Shown piece after piece: positions 43,625 to 57,212 of a stretch of DNA of 64,000 nt. Location: assembly GCF_047511655.1 (NCBI RefSeq), contig NC_133398.1:45885638-45949637 (forward strand), given 5' to 3'. A program made the position numbers and the translations under genes. Origin of the DNA: Castor canadensis (Eukaryota > Chordata > Mammalia > Rodentia > Castoridae). The notes beneath the pieces are model-generated. The model worked only from the letters and a program-made list of their open reading frames with translations. It was not told the DNA's origin and ran no database searches. Position 1 is the first letter of the stretch; each line of letters begins with the position of its first letter.

Positions 43625-46600
43625 GGGATAGAGACATCAATCAGGCAAAGGGACTGAAGAAAGCTATACGGTAATATGCAAGTACATGACCCCTTTAGAT
43701 TCTACTCAATGAACTTTGCAGAAATTTGCCCTTTAAGGCAAAAGGATGAGAATTGATTTAGATAGATTTCAGACCTACCTTGAAGCACCCAGCAATTAAG
43801 AGTTAGGTTATGGAAGATCCTCTCCACTGTAATTTGCAACAATGTTATTTCTGTATATGTAATGGGAAGGTCAGTCATCAGTGCTAACTCTTAATTTCTT
43901 GTTTGAATTCATGTGAAATCAAGTATATAAAGCCCAAACATTTGTAACAAACTCCTAAATAAATTTAGACAAAGTTAAAAAAAAAAGAGTTCAGTTCTGG
44001 AAAGGATGCTGTCATCATGGAAAGTTCTTTCTCTGAACATTGTGAACATGTTGCATTATGAAATGGCCATGGTGAGACTAATAGTGTCTTTTCTGCCTCC
44101 TCCTTCAGTGGTTTTCCCACACTTTCTTTTAGGTAATTTATACAACTGTGAGGAAGGTGTTTGCTGGGAAGTGGAAGGTGAAATCAGGAAGAATAATTTC
44201 CTATGGCTTACAAATTTTGATATAAATAAAAATGCTAGCTATTTTCTCTGAGATGAGTCACCAATACTTCTAATTATGGCTTTTATTTGGGTTTGTAGTT
44301 ATAAAATAATCCTGCTGGGAAGAGATAATCTATTGTAGAGTTGGGTATGATAGATATTAAATAGTACTCATTATCATTATAAAAAAAACCCTTGCACTTA
44401 CTAGGGATTTTAATAAAGAATAAGAAGCCTAAAAGTCTGTATCTTGAAATGATGCAGGTAATGATTTCTAGCTGTTTTAAACTAGAAGAGAAATATTAAG
44501 TCGGTGTGAATCATAGTCCAAAAGGTATAATCATGAAATAATTATTTTCTTTAAAATTTTAAAGAAACTTGTATTCGATTGAAAATTATTCTCTGGGCTC
44601 CTATTACTGTAGTTACTATACTGGATAATAAAAGGCTTAAATTACAGTTTAAAATATGTGAGTGGGGGAAGCAGCATTCATACGAGAAACTTTCACATTT
44701 TCATTTCACATATGGCTTGTCCTGAAGTTGGTGAGTTCGCTTCCTCAGACTCACCTTCAAGGCAGAATTTCAGGAAAGTTAGGTCTCTCACATCTTTCCC
44801 TTTTGGAGGCCTTTTGAAGTTGCTACCTCAGTTATCTGAGGGAACAGGTTAGGAGATGATTTTTTTTTTTTTTAAGTAGATGTGAGGCCTACTGTCAAGG
44901 GGTCTGGAATTTTTCTCACATGGACCCCGATCTTGTTTTGAGGGACCTGTCTCTTCAAGTGTAAGGAGAAGATGGATATGACTGAACTGTTACTTTGCTG
45001 ACAGAAAGTATCCTTTCCCAAAGTGTGCTGTGGTGACCCAGCCCCCAGGCTTCCTGGTCAAACTATTTGGGTATTGCTATTTGATCCTTCAAAGACATTA
45101 TGATATATAGAAGCATATTAAACTAATCCAGGACCATTCTAATGTATTTGACAACCAAGTTCTTTTTACATTGAAACTTGAATGCACCCTTGATGGACAA
45201 ATGCATCTCTTAGAAAAATGTTTTCAGAAATGCTGAACAGCAGGAAGGGATAAAAAGGGCAAATAGTTAGAAGCACCTTTTTGAAAACCTTGTATTTTTC
45301 TCATATTACTTGTCCATTCCTTCTGATTCTCATTGCCTCTTGCTCTTGTAGCATCTTTACCCTTTTGAATAAAAAAAAATAATTTGGGAAAATTATGGTC
45401 TTTTCAGAAATACACTGTGCTACTCTTTTAAGATAGAAATAAGAGGTCATCTATTTTCCCTATATTGGGGGCTGTATCTGTATATCTTCCTTTGCTTTCC
45501 ACAAGAGAAAAATCTATGTACCCAGAGGGATAGAGGAAAAGAAAGGAAAGCCATATTTAGCAATTTTATTTCCTGTAGGTACTTAAACATTTAAACAGTA
45601 TATGTGTGCCTGTGTGTGGGTATGTGTGTGGTGCCAAATAACACTATCAGAGATGAAGTAGTATATTTAAACATTTGAACACCAAAATCTATTAAAAGAA
45701 GGCTGTGATGGAGAAATACCCAAAACATTCAATAAATCTTTTCAACCTGAATATAGAGTTACCATGACAACGAAACTAAAAAAAAAAAAAAATTCCTCTT
45801 CTTCATGTAAAGTTGGTGAAAAAATGCCCCTGGTGGAAGCAGCATGGAGTACTCAAATTTATAACTACAGAACAGAGATACAAAGAATGTTCAAAACATT
45901 TGTTAAAGCTCCAGGGTGAGCATTTTAATATCTTCATTTAAAAAATAACTAAAAGACTCAAGCCATTTCCATACTTCTTCATTTTTTTTAATCCAAACTA
46001 TTTTGAGGATTTTTCATTCTATTTTTGAAATCATTTTCTATGAAAGAAAACAGTGTTGATTACAGTGGCTTAATGAGGACTATTAATAACATTGATCTTA
46101 AAATAGGTTTGGAGGCTCCCACACGTGGTAGAAAGGGTTCACGAGCAAAACACAGCAGCCTTGTCAGGTTGGTGCTGAGTCAGCGCTGCTGGGTGTGACC
46201 TACTCTCTGTGTGTTCTTGGGAAGCCTTGGAATATGCAAAGACATGTTCTTCCAGAGAAAACAGAAGCAAGACCCTTGATTATCTCATTTTCAACCTTTA
46301 AGAAGCTTCTCAGAAGGACAAGAACATGGCACGAATGCATATGTGTGAACTCATGTCTTGCACATATCTACTCAGCATGTGTATAAGTTATATCTATGTC
46401 TGTGTGCATGTGTATGTTTGTAAACATATTCTATTCTGCAGGGCAACACAAAGGCAAGCTTCCACAGGAATGATGGGACTTACTGGTATTTAAGATGTCC
46501 TCTCGATGATGTGTGCTGTGAAGGAAATTAAGACTATGGACTTGCCAGTACCTAATAATAGTTTCTCATACATTTTTTGTCTACATAAATAAAGGAAAAT

Positions 46601-46983
46601 TTAGAAATGGAAACTTTCATTATAAGTTTCTTACTAGGGAAGCTTTAAGTTTAGGTTCCTGTGTCTAAATAGTCTGAATAATCCTGTGCCATGTCTTGGA
46701 TACCATTCCTTGTTTTCTGAATGTAATTTATGACTATATCATGTAAATAGGCTTTTATTTGTTACAAGTTAGCACATACTGCTCTTGGATTGATTTTCTT
46801 TCAAAAGAAGTCATTTTGGAGGTGGAGAAATGAGTGACAATAAGAGCCATCATTCTTACAAAAGGAGTCACATCTGGAGGTCCATACTACAAAAGCTAGT
46901 GTCTTACTCTCACACAGAACATAATAGTTGTAAGAATCATATCCAAAAAATAGGGTCAGAACTTTGGGAATGTAAACTTCTAG
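43625..46983. other. Unassigned sequence, 3.4 kb
   Basis: No gene or clear repeat recognised apart from simple GT-rich sequence near 45600-45632 and an A-run at 45778-45792. Longest frames are about 80 codons without domains. Confidence 0.4.
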
Positions 46984-47320
46984 AGCAGTGTCTCTCAAAA
47001 TTGGATGTTTATTAGTAACACGTGAGAAACTAAAAAGTTCCTGATATCCAGCCCAGAGCAAATAAACTGGAATCCCTGACATCATGTGTGACTCATGTGC
47101 CAGTGTTTGTGAAAACTCAAAATAATACTAAGATTCAGGCACATTGGAGAGCTAGAGTTTCATGGCCTTAACATTCAAAGCAGTCTTTGGTATCACCCAA
47201 GAGCTTTTAAGAAATGCATAATCTCAGTTCCTACCCCTAACAAATCAGATTCTGAATTTTAACAAGATCACAAGTTGATTCTTTTGCACACTAAACATTG
47301 AGAAATACTGGCTTCCAATT
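46984..47320 (+). mobile_element. MER5-type (hAT-Charlie) DNA transposon relic
   Basis: 'gcagtgtctctcaaaattggatg' at 46986 and 'ctaaacattgagaaatactgg' near 47290 mark the two ends, and 'gcagtctttggtatcacccaagagcttttaagaaatgcata', 'ctcagttcctacccctaacaaatcagattctg' fit MER5-like elements. Possibly two overlapping copies (46984-47110 and 47170-47315). Encodes nothing. Confidence 0.6.
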
Positions 47321-47329
47321 TTAAACTTA

Positions 47330-49355
47330 GAAAAAGAACACTGCTGATACAGGTAACCTTTTGTAAAAAATAAAGGTGGAAAAACAAAACTACTCAGAAT
47401 CTCATCATTGCAAATTTTTCAAATATCTATGTAAATATGCTGTTTAGATTGTATATGTTCTTTGTATTATATACATTGCTCAGATGATACTCTTCAGAGA
47501 GTCTTGTCATTTATTTGTTGCATCATTTAACATTGTATTGGGATAATTTTTCCATGATGGATTAAAATTACTGGTAGGAAGTCCTAGAATATGTTTATTA
47601 TCCACAGGGAATAAAGATAAATCAGGGTTTGACAAGGATGAAAATCTTTAATAATTCATTTGAAATTGCTAATATTATATTAAAAATTCTACTCATGTAT
47701 GATCTTATCGTGAATGAAAACCACACTAAGGATGAATCAGGACAAAACCTCAATCTAAGAATAAGAGTCATGGAGAAATGAATTCCATTTGTTATGCTTT
47801 TTTATTCTAAGGCATTTTCACATTTCCAAAAATTCTTAAAACAACTCCATGCATTAAATTTGTTTTAAAAACCACCCTTACACTTTAATGAAATGAAGGT
47901 AAAGGGGGTTAATATTGAACAGTTGTGGTAAAAAAAGTGTTTTATAAAAATCTAACTGTTATTTTTATGGGCTGTTGAATTTTATGGGTTTATAATATGC
48001 ATCCAAGGAATTATGAAATGGAAGGAAATTGTGTGAGTTACTCTGTAGGCTGACTGTCAGTGCTTCATTTTGCCAAGTAGAATGTGTCCTCTTGAGCAAT
48101 GTGATATAGTGACAGCACTGGCCAAGAGAAAAGGGGACAGAAGGTCATAGGATTTGGGGATTTGTAAAGATCAAGTCCTGGTTTGTTAAAGACAGTCAAG
48201 GTTGTTGCTCGTTATCATGGAGCAATTTTAACAGTGTCCTCTTTCACTCTCAAAAAATGTCCTGATTAGGAGATGTATGGTTCTGCACACAGAACATCAA
48301 GTCCAACTTTATCATGTTATAAAGTAGGAAATTCTGAAATGGTTGATTGTGCTGTTCTTTGCAAGTTCAAGAGCAAAAAACAACACCCTTAATCCCTCTC
48401 TGTTGTCTTCTAGCTCAAGTTCAAAGTCTTCACCAGTGTACAAAGCCTCCTGGATGACATGGGTCCTGCTTATGTTTTCAGTCTCTCCTCTTCTCTTTTT
48501 CTCTCTCTCTCCTGTATTTCTTTTTTACTTTGACTTTTGTCTACATCTTACTTTGTCCACATCTCCTTAGTATGTCATGCCATGCATGTACACATTTGGC
48601 TGAGGTAGTTGTCAGTGCTGTTTTCCAAACATTTCCAGCTATTTTCCTTTTTAGGTACTTGATTACATTGTGCCTACATGCTTCTAGGTGATGCCAGTTG
48701 ATCAAACTGAATAGCAAGGCTGTAGATATTTATGTTTCCCTTTTCAACTAAGTGCTAGAATCTCAAAATAATTTGATCTTGGAGGTTATATTTTTACATA
48801 CTTCTATTTTCTGTAGGTTGATCTTATTCTTGATTACTCTTATTTTCTTCAATTTTAGTTGTCTTTAGGAGTTATTTTTCAAAGCTTTATGTCACCGTAA
48901 ATCTTTTTAAAAGTGAGGCATAAATAGATATATAAATGTCAAGAATGGTGCTGAGTACTGAAGATCTGAGAATCAATGAGAGAAGAGGATCCTGCCTGGA
49001 GAAACCTCACGGTCAAGAGAGTCATATCAGTAACCAGTTGTTTTCCTGAATTGTAGAGTGAATACTTCTCTGATTTTCAGGAGAGTGGAATTTCTCTAAA
49101 TAGATTCCTTTCTTTACTCATTCTGTCTCTGGATAGAGGGAATAACTTCCACAATTGGTATATTTGACAAGAAAAATTTGATTATGCTTGGAGGCAGGGG
49201 AAAACAGCACTGCTTTGTCTACATGGATGAAACCTCTCTAGGGTTCAGCAGTAGGAACAGTGTTGGGCACTCATGCTAAGCTATATTCTCCAGCTTGGCC
49301 TCCCATTTGTTTTGCCTCAGATTTATTTTTCATCTGTTCAGGACATGGGGAAGGA
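47330..49355. other. Mostly unassigned sequence
   Basis: Weak MIR-like antisense stretch at about 47805-47910 and L2-like stretch at about 48920-49030; otherwise nothing recognised. Confidence 0.35.
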
Positions 49356-49370
49356 AGAGATATGTTATTT

Positions 49371-49566
49371 TATTTTATTTTTTTGTGGTGCTGGGGTTTG
49401 AACTCAGGACTTACACCTTGAGTCACTCCACCAGTCCTTTTTTGTGAAGGGCTTTTCAAAATAGGGTCTTGCAAACTATTAGCCCCAGTTGGCTTCGAAC
49501 TGCATATCTCCTGATCTCTGCCTCCTGAATGGCTAGGATTACAGGCATGAGTCACCGGTACCCAGC
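49371..49566 (-). mobile_element. B1-dID composite SINE, antisense
   Basis: T-rich start, then 'gtggtgctggggtttgaactcaggacttacaccttgagtcactccaccagtcc' (shortened ID-like part) fused to 'atagggtcttgcaaactattagccccagttggcttcgaactgcatatctcctgatctctgcctcctgaatggc' (B1-like part). A 15-base TSD with two mismatches flanks it (49356-49370 and 49567-49581). Confidence 0.92.
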
Positions 49567-49581
49567 AGAGGTATGCTATTT

Positions 49582-52500
49582 ATTGGGGATCTCTTGGTAT
49601 CTCCAGCATTTGCTGCACTGACCAGAACAATGAAGACTGAAAATAAAAGACTTCAAATCAGGGGAACAAAATATATTCTAGAAGGAGTTTTGGATCAGGC
49701 ATGCCACTGTGACCTTGGCATTTTGGAACAGCGTTGTGTTGTCTGCTTTTAACTATAATGGCTTGGGTGAGTGACTTTAGACCAGTCACATGGTTGTTTG
49801 ACCTTGGCAATCGACTGTAAATATTATAAGTATTATACAAACACTTGGCAGTGCAAATTGTGTGAGGTCCCTGCATAAGTGTTATGTAAATGGACGAGGC
49901 CAAGGATAGACATTGCCTTGCTATGAAAAAGTGGTCCATAGAAGCCTTTGTGGGTAGGAACATTGGTGACAAGAAGTCAATTAAGATATTCAGGTCTGAT
50001 CTTCCTGTGCAGGCAAACAAAGGCATGAGCCACATGTCCTCAGTAAGAGAGGGTTTCAGAGTGGAGTTACAGTTAGGGTGGAGGCAAAATGTTATTATAG
50101 GAAATGTGATTCTTGAAGCCTTTTAGCTTCAAGAGTCCTGAGTAATCAGGACAATATTTGCTGTTTTGAAACAATAACATACCTTCCTGGTTTCTGGTTT
50201 CCTGGCTTATCAGGATATCTGAATACTAAGAGGTTCCAAGGTTTAAATTATTAGTGCAAGGGTCCAGATGGGTTCCTCAAATTCAATTCTGTATTTAGGA
50301 TCAACTAGACAATGGAGGGGCTGTGCTTAAATGTAGGTGGCTTTCACATCTCAAGAAGCCACCAGCCTCAAGCTGGGTCTGGATTGGTTAATGGACAAAA
50401 TCAGAGGAACCTTCCTTAAGAGAACCATTTAGAAATAAAGGAGGCCATAGTACAACAAGCACTGAATGTGCCTGCTCACATGGATACCTCTTGCTACACT
50501 GTTAGAGAGAACCCTCATTCAATTTGGAACCATGGGGGATGGAATAAGAGGTTTTAGTAAAACCTATGAGAAAGAAGAACTTGGTGAATAAGGCTGCCCA
50601 AATCATAGATTTCTAAATTTTATAAGATAGAGCTTTTCTCTGAGAAATAATAATATGCACAGATAGACTCCCCTCCTCTATATTATAAATGGGATGATGT
50701 CAACAGCAATCTCTAAAAGAGTGATTTCTGGAGTGAAGTTCACAGGCACTTCTGAAAAACTAGCATTACTGACTGACAGCCAGGTGAAACTGGAGCCAAC
50801 AAAAATTTTCTCTATTTGCCCTTTTCCTTCAGATACCATTAGGTTTCTGCTGTGGTCTTTGATAAAAGAGCTGAATTCTGCAAACACTAATTTGGAAATT
50901 GTTTTGGGGGTTATAGAGCCAGTGCTACAAGAACTTTGTGTTCTATTAATTCTATGGGCTTTTTAAAGAAGGGACACAGTTAAATTAACTCAAAGTGTCC
51001 AGAAACCTATAGCTATTCCCATGAACAGCAGTACAAACTACAGCAGCTGAAAGAACCTGTCTCTAAGCATACGGGGAAAGGCCTGGTTCAAGTGTACACA
51101 ATTAGAAGTTGGCAAATGTCTTTACTGTCTTTAGAATTTGACTTGTGAGAAGATTTAAATTTTAAACTATGATTTCTCTTTCACAGTTTGATAATGGAGG
51201 GGAGTTTTAATTCAAATTTGAGGATCTCTGTGTTGTTTTCATTTTCTTATGCAATTATATCGTAATATTGTCATCTGAACTAACTGGCGATTATCTGATA
51301 TGCAATGAGGATAATACAGCTGGTCAAAACTAGAGACTGAATTTTCAACCCTCTCTACAAAGTTGTTTTGGAGATGACTTGAATCTACTTTGGAAAAAAA
51401 TCTGAACTGTTCACCAATGGTTGGAGGGAGATACCCAAAAGTGCTGGGACTGGTATTGGGAGAACAGCCTCATGAAAGTGATAGAGGTGTGATTACTTTT
51501 CCTTTGGAGATAAACACACCCCTAGTTTGTCATAGATTTAGCAGGTAAGTCCAAATGGGCTAAGAGGACAAGGCTAGGGAATTTTATAGGGCAGCATTTC
51601 TTCTCTTATTTCTATATGAAAGCTTTTAAAACCCACTCTTAGCCTTTCTGTGCACTTGATATCTGTCTTTATACTTGTGGAGAAGTTACTTATTTGATTT
51701 GTTAATTTGGTATTGATAGTGTGAACATGCTCAGTTAAGTTAAACTCTTCTTCCTCTTGGGAATGGGCTGTCCACTGCCAGTTATTTACCCTTGCTCCTG
51801 CTGGAGCAGGCTTTCCAAGGGCAGGGTAAACTTTAGATTTGTTCAGGAGCCTTCCTGGGAGCAGGGTGCTATTTGTTAGAATACCCTGGTTATTTGTAAA
51901 GCAAGTGGTGCTATTATAGATCTGCTGAGAAGATGAATTATCAGATTATACTCTTTTTTATGTAAATGAAGCCTCAATTCTAGTTGTTAGTTAAGACTTT
52001 CCAGTGGATTTATTTTGTTTGAAATTACTAAAAGGTATTATAATTCAGTGGCTACAGATGCAATACATTGTCGAAGACTGTTCTCTAATTTGGAAGTCTG
52101 GCTTGCTCTTCCTGGAGTCAAAGCAATTGAACAAACTGAGGAGACATCTACATTACCATTATACATACAGTATAATAAAAAGCATGCTGTGAGTTTATTT
52201 TAAAATTGAGTCTATGGCTGCAGTCAGATTGCTCACTAAGGATTTTAACATAGCTGAAAATTCATTCTCTAGAGAAACTCTTTTGTATTTCTCTTGAAGA
52301 TTCCACATCAGCTTCTCTGAGTATCTGAGTGATATTTGTATGCATTTGATTTCGTTTTTATCTTGTCTTTGCTTGTCAAGGGCCATCACTCATTAGCCTA
52401 CACATTAATATTATTCATTTATTATTTGATTAAATTCTTTTCAGTGCATTTCTTTGTATTTGAAAATGTGTATTTTTACCTCTTCCTTGGAGATGGTAAG

Positions 52501-53699
52501 AGCCTGAGTGTGGAACTGAATTTCTGGGTCCATTTGGTTTTGCTTAACAGTACTATTAGAGATTAAGTGCTTAGTGTGCTTTCAAAATTGTAACACATAA
52601 GGAATTAGACTGGCAGCATTAGACAACAAGGTAAATTTAAACCTCATCGTTCCTTGCTTTTTCACTCTAATCAGAAGCATAAGCCATAAGTGGAGCAGAA
52701 TACTCCCAGTTCTTTTGCAAATAGGAAGTGACCCTTTCCAGTAGAGTCAAAGAGTTGCCTCACCTGCTTTTGATAATTAGAGTGAGGGTTAACACTGCAA
52801 ATACTAATTTTTAAACAGAAATCTTTATTTTAACAAAATGTGCATCTTTTGTTCCTTTATAAACAAACTCTCTCACAAGGATTATATCTGGGATAGGATT
52901 TATAACATTAGATTTTGTGTATGTTTCTTTTCTTCATGTCTCTCTTTTTGTGGTGACCTGGACAAAATGGCCCCTGAATGTTTTAGACAGGGTATGTATA
53001 GTTGTCCACCAATTTTTCCAAAGTGCTGCAATTAATCCTTAGGTGGATCTCTGTATTTTTAACCGAGTAGCACATCATTTTTCCAACAGAGGGCAGTGTG
53101 TGTTTGCTTAACATGGAGAACTCAGCAAGGCCAGGGTTTATAGTGTCCTCTGCAAGAGTTGAAAGGACGCACGGAAACAATTTCTTTCTTTCAATTCAGA
53201 TTCTATAGCTTTTACTACAGTTGCCTTTTTTTTAGTGAAAAAAATATATATGAAGAACATCTTCCCAAATATCCCTGACCTCCAAAGAAGAAATTGAGAA
53301 AATAAAGCAAAATGCACAGAGAGAAGGTCCTAGTCACCCTGACCATTTGCCCACTGCTGCGTCATCCTTACCTTTGTCTGTTTAGGTAGACATTTGGCCC
53401 TGGAGTAAGAAAAGCATCTCTGATGGTTCAGGCTGTACAATGCTGGGATTTCTTTTGTTCTTTTTTTGAGTAGTTTGTGTCCTTTGGTTCTCTGACAGAA
53501 AAGCAGCTTGGTGTGGTTTGTAAATTGTGATACAAAATTTCATGTACATAGCTTAAAAGGTTAAAAGACAGTCACTTTTTCCAGCTGAGTCCTGAGACTA
53601 CCTTCATGGCCAGGAATCTTGTGAAATATAGTTGGTCAGTAAAAATAAACTACTCATTAAATATTTATTTTGAGTCTGGAATTACAACTTGATACAACT
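49582..53699. other. Unassigned sequence, 4.1 kb
   Basis: No gene recognised. The 125- and 78-codon frames at 49658-50126 lie on opposite strands over the same DNA and lack domains. A 90-codon plus frame at 50694-50966 likewise. Confidence 0.4.
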
Positions 53700-53862
53700 T
53701 ATACCATTTAATTTTTGTGACATCTTTAAGAAGTGAACATTATTCATATTGTTTTACAGAGGAAGAAACAAAGACAGAGAGATTGAGCATCCTTCTTAAA
53801 TCACCCAGACAGCAAGTGGCAGAACTAAGCATTGAATTCAAGCACTCTGATATTCAGGAGTG
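53700..53862 (-). mobile_element. MIR SINE relic, antisense
   Basis: 'gttttacagaggaagaaacaaagacagagagattgagcatccttcttaaatcacccagacagcaagtggcagaactaagc' is a clear antisense MIR core. The 73-codon frame at 53717-53938 is a shadow of it. Confidence 0.75.
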
Positions 53863-53869
53863 GCTTTAT

Positions 53870-54825
53870 TCTAAATATCCAGCTTCTCAAGTCTTTAGAC
53901 CCTGGTCTAAGAGGCTAGCTCTGGAAATTCTTGAATAGTCAAGCAATTGCAATTTAGGATCATGGAAAATGGTGGTTTGACATATTGAAGACAGACATAT
54001 GTATGGAGGGTGAGCAATGATTTTCTTATTTAATTAAAAAAAATTTTTTTTTTGCCCTTAAGAAATGTGCTACACTATTTGTAGCTCCTTTTTTGGTGTG
54101 CCTAGATGAAAAGCCCTGATAGCCTTCCCTAAAATGATTTTAACATGAAGAAATTGAAGCTCTTCAGATGGTTGTGCTGTCAGAATTATAATTTGGACAC
54201 ATGCATGCCTAGTTCCAGTGTCAAAGTTTTATTTTTTTCATTTGAGTTTCTTCTATTGATAGGGAAGTAATGAAAGGCTAGTGGAAGGGAAAGCGATTTC
54301 CCAAAGAACAACTTCTAAAGGAATATTATCTAGGCGACCTGGAAGAAATAATCAACTAAAGAGGAAACTGGTAGGACAATTGACAGTTCTTTAAAAAAAA
54401 AAATCAAATATCTTAAGCATTTTATTTGCTTGAAACTAAGCTTGTTAGCACTGTATAATAAAAATGTGCATAAAATAATTTTGCAGTTTTTGGTTAGATT
54501 TAAATCAAAGACATTCATAAGGTATCTTCAAATGTAAGCATTCTAGAAATTTCTGTAAGCCATCTTGTTAGAACAACTGTCTCTGAATAGTGTCTTACAT
54601 TGTCAGATATTGGCATACGTTTGAATTGAACTTGAGAATTTTTCAAAATAAGCCATAATTATAAAATACTCTATATTTGAACTAAAACAATTTTAACAGA
54701 ACTTTACATAAAGAATAGTAAAGGAAATAGGCAATTTATAAAGTGTGGCCCTAAACAGGTTACAGTTAAAAAATCAGTGTATGCTTAATTTCCACTTCCT
54801 CAAAAAGACTACTTTTGTTCCACAG
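53870..54825. other. Unassigned sequence
   Basis: AT-rich; no gene or repeat recognised. Confidence 0.4.
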
Positions 54826-54964
54826 GTTTGGAAACAAGGTGAAGCTGATAAGCAACTTCAGGCAGGGGGTCGTCACAGCAAAGCTCAAGCAGTTGAACAT
54901 GGACACCTCAGAAGAATTTGGAGGAACCTGGCCGACGGGTCCAAATACTACTCTTAATAACTGA
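54826..54964 (+). other. Weak candidate 3'-terminal coding exon
   Basis: A pyrimidine-rich stretch and CACAG at 54803-54825 look like a 3' splice site. After it two frames stay open: one of 43 codons to TAA at 54955-54957 and one of 46 codons to TGA at 54962-54964 (ending MDTSEEFGGTWPTGPNTTLN-like text). G+C is higher than in the neighbourhood. I recognise no protein family, there is no upstream exon in view, and a chance frame of this length is common, so this is a lead and not a gene call. Confidence 0.2.
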
Positions 54965-56090
54965 GAGGAAGGTGAAGTGGTTCCTCCCAAGTTGCAGTGC
55001 CAGCCCAGCCTTGTGTTCCCAAGCAAACCCCAATGCACCTGCTTCAGGGGAGACCTTTTCCCTGTAGAGGTTCAGTGTCCATGGAGCTCTTTTTGTGAAT
55101 GAGGCAAGCACAGACTCCACAGGATATTTTAAGGCTAGGAGTCAGAGTATTTTTCTAATGGGATTAGTAGAGTCCATGTGTCATTGACATTCTTGAGGAG
55201 AGCTGGTGAGTTAGAACAGGATCAGGATACTCAAGCTTCAGAAAGAAAGTGGGCATGACCTCACTCAGACTTTATCAGACACCAGACCACCATACAGTGT
55301 GGGCACAGATTGCATTAGCTTCTCCATTATCTTAATTTGTTTTCCCCAAATATGGCAGCCTGCCATTTGAAGAATATTCTTATTGTCAGAGAGAGTCTCT
55401 TATCTTTTTCTTCCTGTTTTTTTTTTTTTTTCTCCCATATTAAGTAAACACAGAGGTCTGGGCAGTCAGAGGTAGAAGCCAAGCACAAACGTTTTCAAAA
55501 ACGATCTCTGAAGTAAACAGTGAAGTGGTGTATCTCATAACCCTACACAAAACTGATAGTAGCCAGCTGTTGTTTGATCTAAACATTCTCCTAAAGAGCC
55601 AAGAACCATGAGGTGAAAAGGGAGAAAGTGAAAATAACTCCTCTCCTACTGAACCATAGATGACAGATCAGCCAAAAAGGACCCTGGAGGAAACAAAAGT
55701 CAATGAGGCAAAAGTCCTTGCAAATGACCCCTGCCTGCTCCCCTTTACCACTCAAGAAATAATGTACTCAAATAGCCTTTTATTGGTGCAGGATCTGAAC
55801 AGTCTCTTCCATTACAATTCTATATATTGGCTGTAAGTCTTGCAATGATTATCTTTCATAACACCAATTTTCTGTTTTAGTTTTTTTTCCTATTTTCACT
55901 CTCTCTATCCCTGTAGGTCCCTCATATATGGAAAGAAAAAAACTAAGACTTATTGTCCCTACTTTCATGGACCCTGTGACCAGAGAAAGTTTTCCTAAGC
56001 TATCAAAGACTTTCTAGGCTAACTCTGTGAACTACTCTTCTCAGTGCTAGAAATTTACTGTTGTTTAAAATATGATTCCTAAGGTGATTG
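54965..56090. other. Unassigned sequence
   Basis: No gene or repeat recognised. A T-run is at about 55417-55431. Confidence 0.4.
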
Positions 56091-56390
56091 GGAAGTAATG
56101 AAAAGTTCAAGTAGAGATGAATCAGTTCAGGTTGTAACACACTTGTGCATAGAAGCAATGCTAGGAATCTCTCTGTATAGCTATCCTTATCTTAACTAGC
56201 AAAAACGCTTTGTCTTTCTTATTATTGCTAATGTCTTCTCTTCAACAAAATTGGAGAAAAGGGCAGAGCAGGTTCTGCCTGGAAGTGAGGGGAGTTGGGG
56301 GGAGAGGGAGGAAGTAGGGGGCAGGGGGGAGAAATGGCCCAAACAATGTATGCATATATGAATAAATGAATTAAAAAAAGAAAAAAAATT
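56091..56390 (+). mobile_element. L1 3'UTR fragment, older G-rich subfamily
   Basis: 'gtagagatgaatcagttcaggttgtaacacac', 'ctctctgtatagctatccttatctt', then a G-rich tract (about 56287-56335) and an A-rich tail. It is closest to the 3'UTR of the 22740-23448 element. Truncated to the 3'UTR only. Confidence 0.8.
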
Positions 56391-56423
56391 CATGAGGTCC
56401 TGTTGCTACCTTGAATACCAGGG

Positions 56424-56445
56424 CATATATATATATATATATATA
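56424..56445. repeat. AT microsatellite
   Basis: AT repeat immediately before an ID-like SINE, where the reversed tail of the SINE would be. Confidence 0.8.
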
Positions 56446-56517
56446 CTGGAATTTGAACTCAGGGCCTCCAGCTTGCTAGGCAGGTGCTCTACAGCTTGAG
56501 CCACACCCCCAAGCCTT
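56446..56517 (-). mobile_element. ID-like SINE, antisense (long form)
   Basis: 'tggaatttgaactcagggcctccagcttgctaggcaggtgctctacagcttgagccac' retains the central segment of full ID-like elements. Confidence 0.85.
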
Positions 56518-56519
56518 TT

Positions 56520-56642
56520 GTGTTTCAACTTATTTTTCCTGTAGGGTCTCTCTCTTTTGCCCAGCACCAGTCTCACATTGAGATCCTTCTATCTCTACTT
56601 CCTGAGTAGCTGGGATTACAGGTGTGTCACCATGCCTTGACT
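56520..56642 (-). mobile_element. B1-like SINE, antisense
   Basis: 'tagggtctctctcttttgcccagcaccagtctcacattgagatccttctatctctacttcctgagtagctgggattacagg' is antisense B1-like. First of two in tandem. Confidence 0.85.
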
Positions 56643-56766
56643 GTTTTTTTTTTTTTTTGATAGGGTGTCCCTAACTTTTTTTGCCCATGCTGACCTCAAA
56701 CTATGACCCTCCTATCTCCACTTTCTGAGTAGCTGGAATTAGAGGTATGCACTACTAAGCTTGGCT
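56643..56766 (-). mobile_element. B1-like SINE, antisense
   Basis: Starts with a T-run of 16, then 'gatagggtgtccctaactttttttgcccatgctgacctcaaactatgaccctcctatctcc', ending in 'actaagcttggc'. Second of two in tandem. Confidence 0.85.
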
Positions 56767-57017
56767 CTTACTTTGTCTTACTTTCTCTCGCTCTTCTCCC
56801 ACTGTGGGAACCCTGGCTTCCAACACCATGAGTATACTCACTCATTTGCTCAGGTGTTGATATACATACCAGAGGCTGAGAATTCACATAGCTGTGCTAG
56901 GCCTCCCCAAACCTAATAAGTAGGGCTCAAAATTTGTACTTTTTCTCTTTAGCACATATGGGTTTCTATATACCTATTCAGATGATTGTGTTTAGAAGTT
57001 ATTTGGCATAATTCCTA
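56767..57017. other. Unassigned spacer in SINE cluster
   Basis: No gene or repeat recognised. Confidence 0.4.
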
Positions 57018-57212
57018 TTTTTTTTTGGTTGTGGTACTGGGGTTTGAACTCAGGGTCTCCACCTTGAGCCACACCACCAGCCCTATTTTTGTTATGGTTT
57101 TTTCGAGATAGGGTCTCGTGAACTATTTGTCCAGGCTGGGTTTGAACTGCAATCTTCCTGATCTCTGCCTCCTGAGTAGCTAGGATTATAGGTGTGAGCC
57201 ACTGGCACTGAC
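57018..57212 (-). mobile_element. B1-dID composite SINE, antisense
   Basis: 'gtggtactggggtttgaactcagggtctccaccttgagccacaccaccagccc' (short ID-like part) fused to 'agatagggtctcgtgaactatttgtccaggctgggtttgaactgcaatcttcctgatctctgcc' (B1-like part), same layout as 49371-49566. Confidence 0.93.
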
